From positions 90,252-154,251 of the forward strand of contig JAJPHR010000051.1 in the NCBI GenBank assembly GCA_021325145.1: a stretch of DNA of 64,000 bases. Direction: 5' to 3'. Made by a program: the position numbers and the translations under genes. The notes under the pieces were generated by a model. That model was not told the DNA's origin. It searched no databases and saw nothing but the letters and a program-made list of their open reading frames with translations. The DNA comes from Verrucomicrobiota bacterium. Lineage in GTDB: Bacteria > Verrucomicrobiota > Verrucomicrobiia > Limisphaerales > Pedosphaeraceae. This document shows, piece by piece, positions 60,801-64,000 of the stretch (position 1 is the stretch's first letter; each line of letters starts with the position of its first letter).

Positions 60801-63800
60801 ATGAAGATCTTAACTGCTCGTTGTTTAAGCCGATTGAAACGCATGGCGTTGCCCCTGTTGGGCGGAGCGCTATGCCTTCTGCCCGCCGCAAGCCGGGCCC
60901 AGGAACGGCAAACATTGCATGGCCATGTGCCCGCGGCCGTGGCGCGGTTGCAGCCGGAGTCCGACCTTCCCCCTTCAACCAACCTGCATCTGGCCATTGG
61001 ACTGCCGCTTCATAATAAGGAAGCCCTTAGCAACCTGCTTGAGCAAATCTGCGACCCGGCCAGCACCAACTACCGTCATTATCTCACGCCCAGTGAGTTC
61101 ACCGAGAGGTTCGGTCCGACGATACAAGAGTACCAGGCACTCAAAGATTTCGTGAATGCGAATGGGTTGACCGTTACGGACGAGACCTCCAACCGTATGT
61201 TGCTGGATGTCAGTGGCACGGCGGCCGACATTGGAAAAGCCTTCGGAGTGACCTTTCACGTTTACCAACATCCGACCGAGAACCGAAAGTTTTTCGCAGT
61301 GAACACTGAGCCGACTGTCCCATCGTCGCTCGCAGTTTTGGATATCAGCGGCCTTAATAACTTCGTGCTGCCGCGCCCAAGCTATAAAGTCAAGCCAGCC
61401 AATCAGAGCGCCAATGCGACCCCCGGTCTCGGATCAGGTCCGTCTGGAACTTATTCGGGAAAGGACTTCCGGGCAGCCTACGCGCCCGGTGTGACCTTGA
61501 CCGGTGCTGGACAAGTGATTGGTTTGTTGCAGTTCGACGGCTACGATCCCAATGATATTGCGGCCTACGAGGCTCAGGCCGGTTTGCCCAACGTTCCGCT
61601 GCAAAACGTCCTGCTGGATGGTTATAATGGCGTTCCCACCGGGGGTCAGGGAGAGGGCGAGGTTTCATTGGACATCGAAATGGTTGCTTCCATGGCGCCC
61701 GGAGCATCGTTGGTAATCGTGTATGAGGGGGGACCGTTCGGATTCCCGAATGACATCCTTAACCGAATGGCCCTGGATAACGCAGCCAAGCAGCTTAGTG
61801 CTTCCTGGAGTTGGGGTGGAGGGCCATCAACCACCACGGATCAGATATTTCAACAAATGATTGCGCAAGGACAGTCGTTCTTTCATTCGAGCATGGACTC
61901 TGATGCGTATCTCCCTGGCCAAGTTGATGACCCGGCAAGTATTCTTACGCCTTCCAGCAGCCCCTACATTACGCAGGTGGGTGCGACGACTTTGTCAACG
62001 ACAGGCCCGGTTGGAGCCTGGACTTCGGAGACAGTATGGAATTGGGATATCGAGTTTGGGCCTAGCGCTGATGGCATAGGCAGTTGTGGCGGGATCAGCA
62101 CTTTCTATTCAATTCCGTCCTGGCAACAAGGCATCGACATGACCCTCAACAAGGGGTCGACCGTCAATCGCAACGTCCCGGATGTTGCCATGGTCGGGGA
62201 TAACATCTATGTCATCTCTTTCAGTGGCTTTCAAGAGATTGGAGTCGGCGGCACCAGCGTGGCGACTCCACTGTGGGCTGCTTTTACGGCGCTCGTCAAC
62301 CAACAGGCGGCGGAATCCGGGGAGCCACCGGTGGGCTTTCTCAACCCTGCTCTATATGCAATTGCGAAGAGCACGGCTTACGCCAGCGCCTTCCATGACA
62401 CGACCACCGGGAGTAACACCTGGAGCCTGAGCCCGACACTTTTTCCGGCGGCGCCTGGTTACGACCTCTGCACTGGGCTCGGCACTCCCACTGGTACCAA
62501 CCTGATCAACCTCCTTGCGCCTCCTCATCCTGGACCCGTCTTGACAATCGTTACGAATGTTCTTTCCGGCGGCAACGGCAACGGAATGATTGACCGTGAC
62601 GAATGCAATCAGTTGGACATTGTGCTGACCAACATCGGGTCGGTGGATGCCACCAGCGTGTCTGCAATATTGTCCACCACCACGCCGGGGGTGCTCATCG
62701 GTCAGCGCGCCTCAGATTATACCAACATTGTGTCGGGCGGGTCTGCCACCAATATCACCTCGTTCAAGGTGAGCACTTCCCCGAACTTCATCTGCGGCAC
62801 GACCATTAAATTCACACTGGTGGTCAAAACGGATCAGAGTACAAAGACACTCACGTTCCAGATCGCGACCGGAACCCTCGGAACCCCGGTTCGTTTTGAC
62901 AGCAGCAAGGTCGTGCCGATTCCGGATGGCAACCTGGCAGGAACCAATTCTACAATCGTAGTATCCAACATCACCAGCACTGTGTTCGACGTGGCTGTCG
63001 CCCTCAACATTATCCACCCCTTCGACGCCGATCTGACCCTCCAACTCATTGGGCCGGACGGAACCATAGTAAATCTTTCGCAGAACAATGGCGGTGGCGG
63101 CCAGAATTATGGCCAGGACTGCGCGGCGGATGCGGACAAGACCATTTTCGAAGACGAGGCGACCAATTCAATCGTGAATGCGAATGCGCCTTTCGTCGGA
63201 GTGTTCCAGCCGCAGTCGCCGCTGGCTGTTTTTGTGGGCAAATCCGGCACCAATGTAAATGGGGCGTGGCAACTCCACATGGTCGACAGCTTCGGGGGCT
63301 TTTCCGGTGCGCTTGAATGCTGGTCGCTCCTGCTCACGCCGGCGGCGTGCACGGACGGTGGCGGGCAATGTCCCGGGACCGATCTCGCCCTGGGCCTCAC
63401 GGCCACCCCCGGTCCCATCATTGTGGGCGACAACGTCACTTACACTTTAAACGTGACCAACAACGGCCCGGATACCGCAACCGGCGTATCCGTCAATCAG
63501 ACGTTGTCCAGCTCGGTCATCTTTCTCGGCTCAAGTGCCTCCCAGGGGACCGTGGCTCAAAACGGCAGTTCGATCACTTTCAATCTGGGGAGCCTTCAGG
63601 CGGGCTCCAATGCCACGCTCACCGTTACCGTCAAGACCACCATTGCCGGCATTATCACTTCGACCGCCTTGGTTGGCGATCTGGAAACGGACCCGGATCC
63701 TTCCAACAACAGCGCCAGTCTGAGCACGGTGGTCAATGTTCCCACCGCTGATCTGGCTTTGTCCATGAGCGGCAACCCCAACCCGGTGTTGCTTGGCGGC

Positions 63801-64000
63801 ACGCTCACTTACACGATCAGTGTCACCAATCACGGACCTTCGGCCGCGAGTTTGGTGACGGCCACGAACTTGTTGCCGGCCAGCGTGAGTTTCATTTCCG
63901 CAAATCCGTCCCAGGGCTCCGTTGCCGTTAACGGCGCCAATGTCACCTGGAGCGTGGGTTCGCTCGGCAAGGGGAGCAGCGCCACGGTGGCCATCGCGAC
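60801..64000 (+). CDS. S53 (sedolisin) serine-carboxyl protease with P-domain and DUF11 repeats, C-terminus cut off
   Basis: About 1,066 codons are visible. Signal peptide (1-33), pro-kumamolisin activation domain (about 45-190), then the S53 catalytic domain (215-575) with Glu 287 and Asp 291 in GEGEVSLDIEM, Asp 366 in SSMDSD and Ser 486 in GGTSVATP. The Glu-Asp-Asp-Ser arrangement is the sedolisin tetrad. A C-terminal P-domain-like unit follows (about 690-850, DADLTLQLIGPDGT and GAWQLHMVDSFGGFSGALE), and at least two DUF11 repeats run to the window end. Acid-active, self-maturing proteases are the known family pattern. The ATG at 60801 is 84 bases after the giant gene. Confidence 0.93.
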   Translation, partial: MKILTARCLSRLKRMALPLLGGALCLLPAASRAQERQTLHGHVPAAVARLQPESDLPPSTNLHLAIGLPLHNKEALSNLLEQICDPASTNYRHYLTPSEFTERFGPTIQEYQALKDFVNANGLTVTDETSNRMLLDVSGTAADIGKAFGVTFHVYQHPTENRKFFAVNTEPTVPSSLAVLDISGLNNFVLPRPSYKVKPANQSANATPGLGSGPSGTYSGKDFRAAYAPGVTLTGAGQVIGLLQFDGYDPNDIAAYEAQAGLPNVPLQNVLLDGYNGVPTGGQGEGEVSLDIEMVASMAPGASLVIVYEGGPFGFPNDILNRMALDNAAKQLSASWSWGGGPSTTTDQIFQQMIAQGQSFFHSSMDSDAYLPGQVDDPASILTPSSSPYITQVGATTLSTTGPVGAWTSETVWNWDIEFGPSADGIGSCGGISTFYSIPSWQQGIDMTLNKGSTVNRNVPDVAMVGDNIYVISFSGFQEIGVGGTSVATPLWAAFTALVNQQAAESGEPPVGFLNPALYAIAKSTAYASAFHDTTTGSNTWSLSPTLFPAAPGYDLCTGLGTPTGTNLINLLAPPHPGPVLTIVTNVLSGGNGNGMIDRDECNQLDIVLTNIGSVDATSVSAILSTTTPGVLIGQRASDYTNIVSGGSATNITSFKVSTSPNFICGTTIKFTLVVKTDQSTKTLTFQIATGTLGTPVRFDSSKVVPIPDGNLAGTNSTIVVSNITSTVFDVAVALNIIHPFDADLTLQLIGPDGTIVNLSQNNGGGGQNYGQDCAADADKTIFEDEATNSIVNANAPFVGVFQPQSPLAVFVGKSGTNVNGAWQLHMVDSFGGFSGALECWSLLLTPAACTDGGGQCPGTDLALGLTATPGPIIVGDNVTYTLNVTNNGPDTATGVSVNQTLSSSVIFLGSSASQGTVAQNGSSITFNLGSLQAGSNATLTVTVKTTIAGIITSTALVGDLETDPDPSNNSASLSTVVNVPTADLALSMSGNPNPVLLGGTLTYTISVTNHGPSAASLVTATNLLPASVSFISANPSQGSVAVNGANVTWSVGSLGKGSSATVAIA

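Noticed and set aside
1..64000. tRNA, rRNA, phage, insertion sequence and known defence genes
   Set aside because: I looked for cloverleaf-like or rRNA segments, transposase and integrase motifs, and nuclease or toxin sets, and saw none. Absence is by eye only; a covariance-model search would be decisive.

Overview
The window looks like chromosome of a free-living Verrucomicrobiota bacterium, most likely of the Pedosphaera/Limisphaera side of the phylum. This is inferred from four things: PEP-CTERM proteins with an exosortase, a pilus/secretin locus laid out like Amuc_1098-1101 of Akkermansia, very large Thr/Asn/Gly-rich secreted proteins, and dense short intergenic repeats. GC content is high. 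No rRNA, tRNA, CRISPR array, prophage or insertion sequence was recognised.

Left part (1-36.7 kb), mostly core genes. A minus-strand cluster runs nnr, a membrane protein, adk, a zinc-ribbon protein and fmt (cut by the window edge). Next come a sialate O-acetylesterase (minus), alaS, a small conserved gene with the decayed start of a nucleotidyltransferase behind it, and an ABC-2 exporter operon. Two divergent PEP-CTERM proteins follow. A badly damaged surface-protein pseudogene (13.5-14.2 kb) lies beside a DUF2167-type membrane protein. After hisB and an ECF sigma/anti-sigma operon comes the cell-shape operon mreB-mreC-mreD-mrdA-rodA followed by RNase G/E (26.3 to 18.5 kb, minus). On the plus strand are a family 2 glycosyltransferase, a small secreted protein, a 2-oxoacid dehydrogenase operon (E1 alpha, E1 beta, E2), and an exosortase-EpsI-sugar transferase-UDP-sugar decarboxylase cluster. 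The exosortase cluster probably sorts PEP-CTERM proteins, such as the two at 11.6-13.4 kb, into an exopolysaccharide-associated envelope.

Right part (36.9-64 kb). Every gene is on the plus strand and gaps are short. A four-gene envelope machine comes first: a PilM-PilN fusion, an Amuc_1100/PilO-like protein, a further single-pass protein and a secretin. Five large secreted proteins follow: a propeller-like protein, two Thr/Asn-rich proteins, a 3,241-residue Calx-beta/delta-60 giant, and an S53 (sedolisin) protease that runs off the window. The layout suggests a secretion or pilus machine followed by surface cargo, but functional coupling is inference.

At least four families of short palindromic or low-complexity repeats occupy intergenic gaps in the left 36 kb, several of them inside operons. 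None was found in the right 27 kb.
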